From Staphylococcus argenteus (GTDB lineage: Bacteria > Bacillota > Bacilli > Staphylococcales > Staphylococcaceae), in the NCBI RefSeq assembly GCF_000236925.1, contig NC_016941.1, forward strand, positions 2,046,001 through 2,110,000: a stretch of DNA of 64,000 nt, in the 5' to 3' direction. Of this stretch, positions 16,105 through 25,053 are shown piece by piece. The notes under the pieces were generated by a model. It was not told the origin of the DNA, did not search any database, and saw nothing but the letters and a program-made list of their open reading frames with translations. The position numbers were made by a program, and so were the translations under genes. The stretch's first letter is position 1; each line of letters starts with the position of its first letter.

Positions 16105-16152
16105 ATAAAAAACGCCAAGATTAACGCAGTATCATATTACGATAATCTTGGC
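16105..16152 (-). terminator. Terminator after the tex-sprT pair
   Basis: On the - strand GCCAAGATTA (arm 16143-16152) pairs with TAATCTTGGC (arm 16114-16123), followed by a T-rich run ending near 16105. It lies about 150 bases beyond the sprT-like stop, so it may instead close a read-through transcript. Confidence 0.8.
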
Positions 16153-16301
16153 CACAAATGATAGTTATATAGCATCACATAGTACAGTTGAAATATTTAA
16201 GAATCAAACAGCACACTATTTTATTGCTATACTATCTGCGTATGTTTCACTAGAATTCAATCAATAGATTGTATAGACTCACCTGTTCTATTCATTTTAT
16301 T

Positions 16302-16757
16302 TTACTTCAAATGCTTTTTTAATCTTAAATGGCCATTGCAATGCCCACAACGCATTCGTTTCGTATCAATTCTACGGATTCTTAAATATTTTGCATGACA
16401 TTTAGTACAGTAATATTCATAATTTGCACGTTGTTGATAGCTTTCAATGCTGTTACAAAATCTTGGCGCACCTACTTGCTGACTCAATCGTTTAAAATCT
16501 TGATCTTTATGTTGATAACCTTTACCAGCAATATGCAAATGATAATGGCACAATTCATGCAATATAATTTTAACAACTGCTTCTTTGCCATAATGTTCAT
16601 ATTGCTTAGGATTAATTTCTATATCATGTGACTTTAAAAGATAACGTCCACCTGTTGTACGTAACCTTTTATTAAAGTATGCTCGATGCTGAAACTTGCA
16701 TCCAAATTTTTCTTCAGAAAGCTTCTCAACCATTTGTTGTAATGTTTCATTATTCAT
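16302..16757 (-). CDS. SprT-like zinc protein
   Basis: SprT family, related to the zinc metalloprotease-like fold of SPRTN/SprT. 151 residues. It has the HExxH-type motif HELCHYHLH near residues 67-75 with upstream KIIL, and two C-terminal CxxC pairs (YYCTKCHAKY and MRCGHCNGH) that should bind a structural zinc. The ATG at 16757 overlaps the tex stop by 8 bases (ATGAATAA), which indicates translational coupling. Substrate and role are not known from sequence; proteolysis is inferred only from the motif. Confidence 0.88.
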   Translation of the reverse strand: MNNETLQQMVEKLSEEKFGCKFQHRAYFNKRLRTTGGRYLLKSHDIEINPKQYEHYGKEAVVKIILHELCHYHLHIAGKGYQHKDQDFKRLSQQVGAPRFCNSIESYQQRANYEYYCTKCHAKYLRIRRIDTKRMRCGHCNGHLRLKKHLK

Positions 16758-18900
16758 GTGGATCAATCATTGTTAATGATACTTTATCTTTATTTTTATC
16801 GATACTATAAATCCAAACGTCAACAATATCACCAACGCTTACTATATCCATTGGATTTTTCACAAATTTCTTAGACAGTTTTGAAACATGTACAAGACCA
16901 TCTTGCTTTACACCAATATCAACAAACGCTCCAAAATCAACTACATTTCGAACTGTCCCGCTTAATTTCATACCTTCTTTTAAATCTTCAATTGATAATA
17001 CATCTGATTTAAGAATTGGCGTTTCAAACTCGTCCCTTGGATCTCTATTAGGTGCTTTCAATGATTTAATAATATCTTCAAGTGTAGGCTTACCAATTTT
17101 CAGTTCATCCGCAAGTGTATCCATATTTAAAGAGTTTAACTTAGATTTTAATGCATCGCTTCCTAAATCATTACCACTAAATCCAAGTTTTTCTAGTAGT
17201 TGATATGTGACTTTATAACTTTCTGGATGAATTGATGTATTATCTAATGGCTCAGTACCATCTACAATTCTTAAAAATCCGATACTTTGCTCGAATGTTT
17301 TTGCGCCTAAACGTTTAATCTTACTTAATTCTCTATTGTGTTTGATTGCACCATTTTCTTCTCTATATGCAATGATATTTTTAGCTATTTGTGAACTTAA
17401 ACCTGAAACATATTGTAATAATGAGGATGATGCTGTATTAACATCCACACCTACTTGGTTAACTGCTGTTTCAACAACAAAAGTTAATGCATTTTCTAAT
17501 GATTTCTGATTAACATCGTGTTGATACTGTCCAACACCTATTGATTTAGGATCTATCTTAACTAATTCACTTAACGGATCTTGTACACGTCTTCCAATTG
17601 ATACTGCACTTCTCTCTTCAACTTGAAAATCTGGAAATTCATCTCTAGCAATTTCTGATGCTGAATATACTGAAGCACCTGCTTCATTAACAATAATGAA
17701 TTGTACTGGCAATGCATACTTTTTAATCGTGTCTGCAACAAATTGTTCTGTTTCTCGACTTGCTGTACCATTACCGATTGCGATTAATTGTACATCATAC
17801 GCCTTAACCATTTGTACAAAATCTTTCTCTGCAGCTTCTTTTTTTGATACAGGTGGATGAGGATAAATCACACCCTTAGCTATAAATGTTCCGAATGGAT
17901 TAATGACTGCTAATTTACAACCTGTTCTAAACGCCGGATCGACGCCTAATATTTGTTTACCTTTCATTGGTGGTTGCAATAATAAATTTCTTAAATTTTC
18001 ACTAAATACATCAATTGCATGGTTTTCAGCTTTTTCAGTTAAATCAGCATGAATCTCTCTCTCGATTGAAGGTACAATTAAACGTTTCAAACTGTCCTTA
18101 ATCGCATCCAAAATATAACTACGATTCGCATTGTCTTGAGTGATTTCTTGACGCGCAATGAAGTCTTCAACTGTCGTAGTATCAAACTCAAACTTAACAG
18201 ATAAGACCTTCTCTTTTTCACCACGGTTTACAGCTAACACTCTATGGTTTGCGATACGTTTTATCGGCTCACTGTATTCATAGTACATTTCAAAAATACC
18301 TTTTTCATCTTCAGCATTTTTCTTTTTAGATGTAGTTAACACACCTTGGTGATACATATCTTTTAATATTTTAGTTCTATATTTTGGATTATCTGAAACT
18401 AATTCTGCAATGATATCTTGTGCGCCTTTTATAGCGTCTTCAACAGTTTTAACTTCATCATTAATAAACTGTTGTGCCTTTTCTTCTATTGACACACTGT
18501 GTTTGCGCCCTTTCATCCAAATAGCCAACGGTTCTAAACCTTTACGTTTCGCTTCAGTCGCTCTTGTCTTTTTCTTTTGTTTAAAAGGTCGATACAAGTC
18601 TTCAACACGTTGCAATTTGTTCTGTTTTAAAATATCTTTCTTTAAATCTTCAGTAAGTAAACCTTGTTGGTCTATATTTTTGATTACTTCTTCTTTACGT
18701 TTTTGTAAATTGACCATGTATTGATATTCGTCATCAATTTGCTTAATTTGAACTTCATCTAGGCCGCCTGTTTGCTCTTTTCGATATCTCGCAATGAATG
18801 GTACTGTATTTTTTTCTTCTAGTAATTTTAGTACCGCTTCAATTTGTTTTTTACTAAATTGATATTTCTCTATGATTGAATTAATCAATTGATTGTCCAT
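16750..18900 (-). CDS. tex: Tex-family RNA-binding transcription accessory protein
   Basis: 716 residues, a typical Tex length. Order: N-terminal helical Tex region (FIARYRKEQTGGLDE near residue 35), a YqgF/RNase H-like domain (ILGVDPAFRTGCKLAV near 318), helix-hairpin-helix segments (LLQYVSGLSSQIAKNI near 500), and a C-terminal S1 RNA-binding domain (GTVRNVVDFGAFVDIGVKQD, about 649-668). Tex binds nucleic acid and is linked to transcription processes and tolerance of stress; its exact role in staphylococci is not shown here. Its stop overlaps the downstream SprT-like gene. Confidence 0.93.
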   Translation of the reverse strand: MDNQLINSIIEKYQFSKKQIEAVLKLLEEKNTVPFIARYRKEQTGGLDEVQIKQIDDEYQYMVNLQKRKEEVIKNIDQQGLLTEDLKKDILKQNKLQRVEDLYRPFKQKKKTRATEAKRKGLEPLAIWMKGRKHSVSIEEKAQQFINDEVKTVEDAIKGAQDIIAELVSDNPKYRTKILKDMYHQGVLTTSKKKNAEDEKGIFEMYYEYSEPIKRIANHRVLAVNRGEKEKVLSVKFEFDTTTVEDFIARQEITQDNANRSYILDAIKDSLKRLIVPSIEREIHADLTEKAENHAIDVFSENLRNLLLQPPMKGKQILGVDPAFRTGCKLAVINPFGTFIAKGVIYPHPPVSKKEAAEKDFVQMVKAYDVQLIAIGNGTASRETEQFVADTIKKYALPVQFIIVNEAGASVYSASEIARDEFPDFQVEERSAVSIGRRVQDPLSELVKIDPKSIGVGQYQHDVNQKSLENALTFVVETAVNQVGVDVNTASSSLLQYVSGLSSQIAKNIIAYREENGAIKHNRELSKIKRLGAKTFEQSIGFLRIVDGTEPLDNTSIHPESYKVTYQLLEKLGFSGNDLGSDALKSKLNSLNMDTLADELKIGKPTLEDIIKSLKAPNRDPRDEFETPILKSDVLSIEDLKEGMKLSGTVRNVVDFGAFVDIGVKQDGLVHVSKLSKKFVKNPMDIVSVGDIVDVWIYSIDKNKDKVSLTMIDPHE

Positions 18901-19249
18901 TTACTAAACCCACACTTTTCTAAAATTTACTCATTCATTTTAACATATTATTCAAAAGCCCAATTGAATAAAGGTGTTAATTACAACTATCAAATTCAAA
19001 TCTCTAAAATCTAAAACATTAAGTCAAAACATATTTAAATTCATTCATTGGTTATTGAAAAATTTTTCGCATCAATCTGCTTATAATTATTTGAAGTAAC
19101 ATTAGCCAATTTCGCTAAAATAACACTTTGCCAAATGCTAAATTACAATGGCACTTGAAAATTAACAATCTGTTATAACATTTAGAATCAATATGTCTTT
19201 AAAATATATCAATATATCTTCCTCATATATACTTTTAAAATCTTTCAAA
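18901..19249. other. Intergenic stretch between tex and sigB
   Basis: About 350 bases of AT-rich sequence upstream of tex. No convincing open frame with a ribosome site on either strand. It should contain the tex promoter, but I could not fix one with good hexamers. Confidence 0.5.
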
Positions 19250-19294
19250 TTAAAAATTACCCCTTGATTCTTATATTCTAATCAAGAGGTAATT
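19250..19294 (-). terminator. Terminator of the sigB operon
   Basis: On the - strand AATTACCTCTTGATTAGA pairs with TCAAGGGGTAATT (arms about 19277-19294 and 19255-19270), followed by TTTTTA. It lies about 45 bases beyond the sigB stop. Confidence 0.88.
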
Positions 19295-19336
19295 GTATGA
19301 ATTTTTCATGATAAAACACATCAATAGTACAAAAAA

Positions 19337-20107
19337 TTATTGATGTGCCGCTTCTTGTAATTTCTTAATTGCTGTTCTTTGTAGTCTTGATACATGCATT
19401 TGACTTAGACCGATTCGTTCACCAGTTTCTTTTTGACTTAAGCCTTCAATAAACGTACATTGAATAATCTCTCGCTCACGATCTGATAATATCGGTAAGA
19501 TTTTTTCAAGTATCATACGTTTCTCCGTTAAATCATAATGGTCATCTTGTTGACCCATAATATCTAACAAAGTAACAGTTGATCCATCTTTATCCGCTTC
19601 GATAGAATGATCGACACTTAATGCGTTATAACTTTGTCCCATTTCCATCGCTTCGAGTACTTCTTCTTCTGAAACTTCTAAACGATCAGCTATTTCACTA
19701 ATTGACGGCGAACGTTCTAATTCTGCCGTTAGTTCATCGCTTACCTTTTTTATTCTAGGTCCTATTTCTTTAATTCGTCTTGGAACATGGACACTCCATG
19801 TTTTGTCTCGTAAATATCTTTTAATTTCACCGATTACAGTAGGTACTAAAAAGGCTTCAAACTTCCGTTCAAAGGACATATCGAATCTATTTATGGCACC
19901 TATTAAACCAACCATACCAACTTGAACTAAATCTTCATGATGTGATTGTCCTTTAGAATATTTATATGCTAGTGATTCAATTAGTTTTTGGTAATGTTTA
20001 ACTAATTTGTCTTGTGCATCTGTATTCTTATGTTCTTGGTGTTCTTTAATCCACTGGTTAATTTGCTCAGGTGAAACTTCATTAGCTGATTTCGACTCTT
20101 TCGCCAT
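19337..20107 (-). CDS. sigB: Alternative sigma factor SigB
   Basis: General stress sigma factor, controlling virulence-linked, pigment and stress genes in S. aureus. 256 residues. Region 2 includes [20 protein letters not shown] and the -10 recognition helix ([18 protein letters not shown]). Region 3 follows, and region 4 has the [23 protein letters not shown] near residues 224-243. It starts inside the end of rsbW (26-base overlap), the usual arrangement that couples sigma factor to its antagonist. Expression is expected from the upstream operon promoter and the SigB-type site before rsbV. Confidence 0.97.
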   Translation of the reverse strand: MAKESKSANEVSPEQINQWIKEHQEHKNTDAQDKLVKHYQKLIESLAYKYSKGQSHHEDLVQVGMVGLIGAINRFDMSFERKFEAFLVPTVIGEIKRYLRDKTWSVHVPRRIKEIGPRIKKVSDELTAELERSPSISEIADRLEVSEEEVLEAMEMGQSYNALSVDHSIEADKDGSTVTLLDIMGQQDDHYDLTEKRMILEKILPILSDREREIIQCTFIEGLSQKETGERIGLSQMHVSRLQRTAIKKLQEAAHQ

Positions 20108-20561
20108 TATTTCGCACCTGCTCTTTTTTAATATACTTAGTCATACTGATTGTCACACCAGATTCTTTATATACTGTCACTTCATCCATTAAAGATTCTA
20201 TTAAAAATAAACCTAATCCACCCTCACGCAAAAAGTCTATATTTTCATCTTTATCATATGGGCCTATTTTAGATTTAGTAGTTTCGTAATCAAAACTATC
20301 TCCTTTATCAGAAATCACAATTTTAATTCTATCTTCTAAAATTTCAAAGTATATGTTTATGATACCAATACTATTTTTTTCTTTATATGCATGCTTAACT
20401 GCATTTGTAACAGCTTCACTCACTGCAATCTTGGCATCTTCAATATCATCATATGTAGCACCTGCTCTCGAAAACACGCCAGAAAGTGTTAAACGAATTA
20501 AACTTACATATTCTGCAGACGCTGGCACGCGCATTTCGATAAAATCTTCTTTCGATTGCAT
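20082..20561 (-). CDS. rsbW: Anti-sigma-B factor, serine kinase
   Basis: Binds SigB and holds it inactive, and phosphorylates RsbV. 159 residues of the GHKL ATPase fold: N box [18 protein letters not shown] near residue 43, G1 box [10 protein letters not shown], and G2 box [16 protein letters not shown] near residue 125. The ATG at 20561 is one base after the rsbV stop and follows CGGAGG; the longer frame from 20591 would start inside rsbV. It differs from the S. aureus RsbW I remember at a few conservative positions. Confidence 0.96.
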   Translation of the reverse strand: MQSKEDFIEMRVPASAEYVSLIRLTLSGVFSRAGATYDDIEDAKIAVSEAVTNAVKHAYKEKNSIGIINIYFEILEDRIKIVISDKGDSFDYETTKSKIGPYDKDENIDFLREGGLGLFLIESLMDEVTVYKESGVTISMTKYIKKEQVRNNGERVEIS

Positions 20562-20562
20562 G

Positions 20563-20889
20563 TTATTCGACCTCCGTTCCTTCATTAACATGCATTAAAT
20601 CCTTTAGACCAGTAATTTCAAATAGTCTACCGATACGATCTGACACACCTAAAATGTATAGCTCTTTATCATTTTGGTTTAATGCTTTTAAGGTACCTAC
20701 GAATAAACCTAATCCTGTTGAATCCATATAACTTACATTTTCTAAGTTAACGTAAATGTCACGAGTTCCATCCTGGCGCATAGGTGTTAGAACCTCTTCT
20801 AATTCAGGCACAGTATAAACATCTAACTCTCCACCGACTTTAACTTCGTAAAATTTATCTTGAGTGGTTGTTTCTATATTAAGATTCAT
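20563..20889 (-). CDS. rsbV: Anti-anti-sigma factor RsbV
   Basis: STAS-domain protein that sequesters RsbW when unphosphorylated and so frees SigB. 108 residues. The conserved phosphoserine is S57 in the [10 protein letters not shown] segment. RsbU removes the phosphate and RsbW adds it. The start has a GGAG site upstream. A SigB-type promoter lies about 80 bases upstream. Confidence 0.96.
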   Translation of the reverse strand: MNLNIETTTQDKFYEVKVGGELDVYTVPELEEVLTPMRQDGTRDIYVNLENVSYMDSTGLGLFVGTLKALNQNDKELYILGVSDRIGRLFEITGLKDLMHVNEGTEVE

Positions 20890-20968
20890 TTCGTTACACT
20901 CCTACTTATTAAATATATTTAACTTCATTTTAAGTGTTGTATTCACCATATATATTTCAAATTATTAT

Positions 20969-20993
20969 ATACCCATTGAAATAATTTCTAATC
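20969..20993 (-). promoter_or_regulatory. Candidate SigB-dependent promoter before rsbV
   Basis: On the - strand GATTAG (20988-20993), 13 bases, then GGGTAT (20969-20974). The -10 matches the SigB consensus GGGTAT exactly; the -35 is weak against GTTT(A/T)A. Autoregulation from a SigB promoter at this place is known for S. aureus, so position supports it. Confidence 0.6.
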
Positions 20994-21005
20994 TTCTTTT
21001 TAAAA

Positions 21006-22007
21006 TTAATTTACTCTTTTTATAATCAAAATGGTCATGTCATCTTTTTTATGCGGGTTTTGAAGTTTTAAAATTGCTTCATAGATAATTTGAACAATAT
21101 CTTGTGGATGCATATGTTTATGTTTTTTTATATATTCTAAAAGTCTTTGTTTATCAATAAATGTACCTTCACTATTTCTCGCTTCTGTTACACCGTCCGT
21201 TAAAATGATAATCAAATCGTCAAGATATATTGGAATTTCTTGTTGTTGATATCGTGTCTGAGAACTAATCCCTAAAACTCTACCTCTAACTGAAATTTCT
21301 TCAAATTCTTCTTTTTCAGCGCGATAAATATAACCTGGCTCATGACCTGCAGAACTACAATACAGTAGATGGTTCATTTCTTCATACAATCCGTAAAACA
21401 TCGTTACAAACATATTTTGATTAATATTTTTTTCAACTACTCTATTTAAACGCTTTAAGCCATCACTAGGCAATTGTGAATGTCCATATGAATCCATGCC
21501 AAATTTAATCATACTCATCGCTAAAGCAGCTGGTATCCCTTTTCCAATAACGTCTGCAACAGCAAAGCTCATCGTACCATCGTTATGATCGATTAAGTTG
21601 AAATAATCACCACTAACCTTTTGCGCTGCTACTGAAATAACACCAATTTGAATACTATCAAATTGTGGGATATCTGTTTTAAGCATCGTTTGTTGTAAGC
21701 TAGAAGCTAAGTCTATTTCCTTATCGTGAACTTGGAGTTTATCTACTAATCTTTGATAATCTCGATAACTATACCCAAAGCCTTTAACGATTTCTTGTAA
21801 AACATCTAATGTCTTGAACACATCTTCACGCGTTAAATTTAAAGTCAATATATAGTTTTTGTGTATATCAACAATGTCTTCAGGCAATACATCTTTACGA
21901 ATAACTTCATCAGTATATTTTTCACACTTCTTTATCAATTCAGCCTTATCTTGGCAAGTCAAACTTTCATCTATTAAACCTTTATAATGTTGTTTAAACT
22001 CTTCCAC
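21006..22007 (-). CDS. rsbU: RsbU serine phosphatase, SigB activator
   Basis: PP2C-type (SpoIIE-like) phosphatase that dephosphorylates RsbV. 333 residues from the GTG at 22007, which follows GGAGG by 7 bases; the upstream in-frame codons lie before this site. The N-terminal RsbU regulatory domain (about 1-80) is followed by the phosphatase domain with SGDYFNLIDHNDGTMSFAVA, DVIGKGIPAAL and the late LTDGVTEARN metal aspartate. The gene is intact; the 11-base deletion known in NCTC 8325 derivatives is absent because the frame is uninterrupted. A full SigB response is therefore expected. rsbV follows after about 115 bases. Confidence 0.95.
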   Translation of the reverse strand: MEEFKQHYKGLIDESLTCQDKAELIKKCEKYTDEVIRKDVLPEDIVDIHKNYILTLNLTREDVFKTLDVLQEIVKGFGYSYRDYQRLVDKLQVHDKEIDLASSLQQTMLKTDIPQFDSIQIGVISVAAQKVSGDYFNLIDHNDGTMSFAVADVIGKGIPAALAMSMIKFGMDSYGHSQLPSDGLKRLNRVVEKNINQNMFVTMFYGLYEEMNHLLYCSSAGHEPGYIYRAEKEEFEEISVRGRVLGISSQTRYQQQEIPIYLDDLIIILTDGVTEARNSEGTFIDKQRLLEYIKKHKHMHPQDIVQIIYEAILKLQNPHKKDDMTILIIKRVN

Positions 22008-22354
22008 GATTAGTTGCCTCCTCACTTCCCTTACAAAGCCAATGCTTGAGCAAGGATAATTATGATTCACGTACTAACTTTAATTAATTGCACATTTACA
22101 ATTGTCGTCTACAATTTTGCTGTAAATGACACTTTTAAGCTAAAAAAAACTTTAGGATGGAATACCTAAAGCCTAAAAAACTTAAGACATCCTTTTATAA
22201 TAAAAAATATGAATATCATAACTGAAAATGATTAATGTCTTTATTTCTAAAAACATTTCGTTCCATGAACATAGCAATAGTTATAATTATTATAAAGTTA
22301 TTGTCTTTTATATCAATATTTTATTTATCTCTGAAAAATACATATAATAGACGC
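22008..22354 (-). promoter_or_regulatory. Intergenic region between mazF and rsbU with a terminator hairpin
   Basis: On the - strand CTTTAGG (22165-22171) and CCTAAAG (22150-22156) form a stem followed by eight T (22142-22149), so part of the mazEF transcription should end here. The rest should carry the rsbU promoter, but I see no clear hexamers. No gene is visible. Confidence 0.7.
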
Positions 22355-22717
22355 CTAATTTTTCTGATGAGCCATTGTGTTTAGCCCTAAACTAATCATT
22401 AGTGCATTATCTACTTCTTTCATTTTGTTGTCTGATAAGTACGTCAGTTTTTCTTTTAAACGTTTTTTATCAAGTGTCCGAATTTGTTCTAATAATATAA
22501 CTGAATCTTTATCCAGTTTATATTTTTTCTTTTCAATCTCTACATGGGTCGGTATTTTGGCTTTATTAATCCTACCAGTTATTGCCGCAACAATAACTGT
22601 AGGACTATATTTATTACCAGTGTCATTTTGAATAATGACAACAGGTCTGACTCCCCCTTGTTCAGATCCCTGTACTGGTGATAAATCTGCTAAATAAACA
22701 TCTCCTCGTCTAATCAT
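22355..22717 (-). CDS. mazF: mRNA interferase toxin MazF
   Basis: Toxin of a type II toxin-antitoxin pair; the S. aureus enzyme cuts mRNA at UACAU. 120 residues of the PemK/MazF fold: [20 protein letters not shown] with the conserved Arg/Gly near the N-terminus, then RPVVIIQND and the conserved threonine in AAITGRI. It overlaps mazE by four bases (ATGA). Placed directly upstream of rsbU, it is known in S. aureus to be co-transcribed partly with the sigB operon. Confidence 0.97.
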   Translation of the reverse strand: MIRRGDVYLADLSPVQGSEQGGVRPVVIIQNDTGNKYSPTVIVAAITGRINKAKIPTHVEIEKKKYKLDKDSVILLEQIRTLDKKRLKEKLTYLSDNKMKEVDNALMISLGLNTMAHQKN

Positions 22718-22884
22718 TCATTCGTTGAATTAGAAGATAAATATGTTTCGTTGCAATCGCATGCTTCACACTCTATTGGAAAAGCTTCGTTCGCTAGGGA
22801 GAGATTTAAATCAGCCATTTGTGAATATCCTTCTTTTAAAGATTGTTCTAAGCTATGACTTCTATTTTGACTAAAAGGTAACAT
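22714..22884 (-). CDS. mazE: Antitoxin MazE
   Basis: Labile antitoxin that neutralises MazF. 56 residues from the ATG at 22884, which follows GGAGG by 8 bases; the longer frame to 22908 lacks a site. It is short and acidic at its C-terminus, with the cysteine-rich [11 protein letters not shown] stretch near residue 40 characteristic of the staphylococcal form, and does not resemble E. coli MazE by sequence. The upstream neighbour is alr. Confidence 0.95.
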   Translation of the reverse strand: MLPFSQNRSHSLEQSLKEGYSQMADLNLSLANEAFPIECEACDCNETYLSSNSTNE

Positions 22885-22968
22885 ATGAGAACCTCCAATT
22901 GATTCCAAAAGTTATTAAATGACCTTTAATTACTCTAATAATAACAAATTTTATATGCACTGACCATA

Positions 22969-24117
22969 TTATTTTAACAATTCATTTGTTACAAAAACTT
23001 GATCATTGTCATGGTATATACGAGGTAATCGTCTAGATAAGTTGCAAAGTACCTCATAATTAATCGTATGTTGCTTTTCAGCTGCAACTTCAACGGCTTG
23101 CTGACTATCTCTATGATTGTCTATTAAAATAACCGAATCACCTGTTTTCACTTGTTCCGGCACTTTTACAATTGTTTGATCCATACAAACTCTGCCGACG
23201 ACTTCACATTGGTATCCATTTACATTTACAATACTACCTTGCATTATACGTAGATAACCATCAGCATACCCGATTGGTAATAAAGCTATTGTCGTAGGTT
23301 CTGTAGCAGTATATGTTGCACCGTAACTTACAGATTCTCCCGCTTGTAACGTTTTTGTTTGAACTACATTTGCAATTAATTGAACGCTTGGTCTCAAATG
23401 TACTTTAACTTTTTGTCTTACATATTCAGAAGGGTAGTAACCATATAATGAGATTCCCGGTCTTACAGCATTACAAAATTGACAATCCATTAATAATGCA
23501 CCGGCTGAGTTTTGACAATGTATATACTCAGGTTTATCCGCCTCATTAACCATATCTTTAAAGCGTTGATACTGTTCATTAGTCATATCGCCAGGTTCAT
23601 CTGCACACGCAAAATGAGTAAAGACACCTTCAAAGACAAGTTGATCATATTGTTGAATAATTTCGATTACTTCTTGATATGATTTTATATCTTTAATACC
23701 TAATCTTCCCATACCCGTATCTAATTTAATATGCAACCATAATTTTTTCTGTTGCTCTCCGGAAATGTTTTTAATCGCTTCTTTTAACCATTGCTTAGAC
23801 GGAACTGTTAAGGCAACACGATGTTGAATAGCTTTATCGATATCTTTAGTGGGTAGTACACCTAAAACTAAAATTTTAGCAGTTATTCCATGCATTCTTA
23901 ATTCTATCGCTTCATCTAATGTAGCCACTGCAAAAAATGTTGCACCTTGTTCCATTAAATGGCGTGCAACTTTAACACTACCTAGTCCATAGGCATTTGC
24001 TTTTACGACAGCCATAATCGTTTTATTTTGATGTAATGTACTGAATACTTTAAAATTCGCTGCTACAGCATTTAAATCTACATTCATATACGCAGATCTA
24101 TAGTATTTATCTGACAT
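22969..24117 (-). CDS. alr: Alanine racemase
   Basis: PLP enzyme that makes D-alanine for peptidoglycan and teichoic acid. 382 residues. The PLP lysine is K39 in [11 protein letters not shown], and the catalytic tyrosine is in SYGATYTA near residue 265. The start at ATG 24117 follows GGAGG; the preceding 13 in-frame codons are upstream of that site. It is part of acpS-alr-mazEF. Confidence 0.96.
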   Translation of the reverse strand: MSDKYYRSAYMNVDLNAVAANFKVFSTLHQNKTIMAVVKANAYGLGSVKVARHLMEQGATFFAVATLDEAIELRMHGITAKILVLGVLPTKDIDKAIQHRVALTVPSKQWLKEAIKNISGEQQKKLWLHIKLDTGMGRLGIKDIKSYQEVIEIIQQYDQLVFEGVFTHFACADEPGDMTNEQYQRFKDMVNEADKPEYIHCQNSAGALLMDCQFCNAVRPGISLYGYYPSEYVRQKVKVHLRPSVQLIANVVQTKTLQAGESVSYGATYTATEPTTIALLPIGYADGYLRIMQGSIVNVNGYQCEVVGRVCMDQTIVKVPEQVKTGDSVILIDNHRDSQQAVEVAAEKQHTINYEVLCNLSRRLPRIYHDNDQVFVTNELLK

Positions 24118-24186
24118 ATTACTTCCTCCAATATAATCCTCATGTTTCCATTCCATTGCTAAATTAAAAGTCTTACTTTTTAAATC

Positions 24187-24546
24187 TTAAGATTCTTCTT
24201 TTTCTAAAATAACCTGACTCACTGCATAATGTTCAGTATGCGAAATACTCACGTGAACGATGAAACCATCATAGTCAATGTTTGGCTTTCCAAGATCATC
24301 GTTATAACAGTCTATATCATTAAAGGCTACATGTTTTCCTAAACCAGTGCCTAAGGCTTTGCTAAATGCTTCTTTAGTCGCAAACCTGCCTGCTAAAAAT
24401 TCAATTTTTCGTTGTTCATTTGTAAAACCATAGAATTTGCGCTGTTCATTTTCAGTTAAAATACGGTCAACAAGTTTTGGTTGCTTATTGTATAACACTT
24501 TAATTCGTTCAATTTCGATTAAATCTATACCAATACCATGTATCAT
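24187..24546 (-). CDS. acpS: Holo-[acyl-carrier-protein] synthase
   Basis: Transfers 4'-phosphopantetheine from CoA to apo-ACP. 119 residues. It has the N-terminal [12 protein letters not shown] with the metal aspartate and the [19 protein letters not shown] block with the catalytic glutamate. It lies 3 bases after the bPH2 gene and 69 bases before alr. Confidence 0.96.
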   Translation of the reverse strand: MIHGIGIDLIEIERIKVLYNKQPKLVDRILTENEQRKFYGFTNEQRKIEFLAGRFATKEAFSKALGTGLGKHVAFNDIDCYNDDLGKPNIDYDGFIVHVSISHTEHYAVSQVILEKEES

Positions 24547-24549
24547 TGA

Positions 24550-25053
24550 TTATTCCTCATTTTTATTATACTCATTTGTTTTTTCTATATGCATCTCATT
24601 ATTTAACCATTTTTTTAATTTACGTGCTTCACTTCTATCAATTAATGGAATTTTTGCTGTACCACCTGCTGTGTAGAGCGTTAAAGTAGCTAAACGGTAA
24701 TGCTTCATTATTGGCCCAATATCTATATCTATATTTTGAATACGAAAATATGGTATCACCTTTTCATCTAAAAATAAGATGCCGTTTCGAACGCGCAAAT
24801 GGTGTTTTTCAAATGCATATCGACAATGCTTATATCGATAGAACGGCACGATGATAATCGTAAAAATAACTACAAGTAAAATGATAATTATACTACTAGC
24901 AATGGTTAGATAGGTGTCAAGTATCTGCCAAAATAGCCAGTTCAAAATATTAAATGCTATTAAAAGTACTAGCGTAATTGGCACACAAACCAGTATAGCA
25001 CTTAACCTCATCACTTTTTTAGCATATGGTGACATAAAATTATAATGACTCAT
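24550..25053 (-). CDS. bPH2 (YdbS-like) membrane protein
   Basis: 167 residues. Two hydrophobic segments at about residues 18-40 and 45-70, then a bPH2 domain (bacterial pleckstrin-like), with the YFRIQNIDIDIGPIMKHYRL stretch. The ATG at 25053 follows AGAGGTG; it lies inside the end of the upstream gene, overlapping by 14 bases. It is the third of three linked bPH2 genes, so the products probably form one membrane complex; function is not established here. Confidence 0.85.
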   Translation of the reverse strand: MSHYNFMSPYAKKVMRLSAILVCVPITLVLLIAFNILNWLFWQILDTYLTIASSIIIILLVVIFTIIIVPFYRYKHCRYAFEKHHLRVRNGILFLDEKVIPYFRIQNIDIDIGPIMKHYRLATLTLYTAGGTAKIPLIDRSEARKLKKWLNNEMHIEKTNEYNKNEE

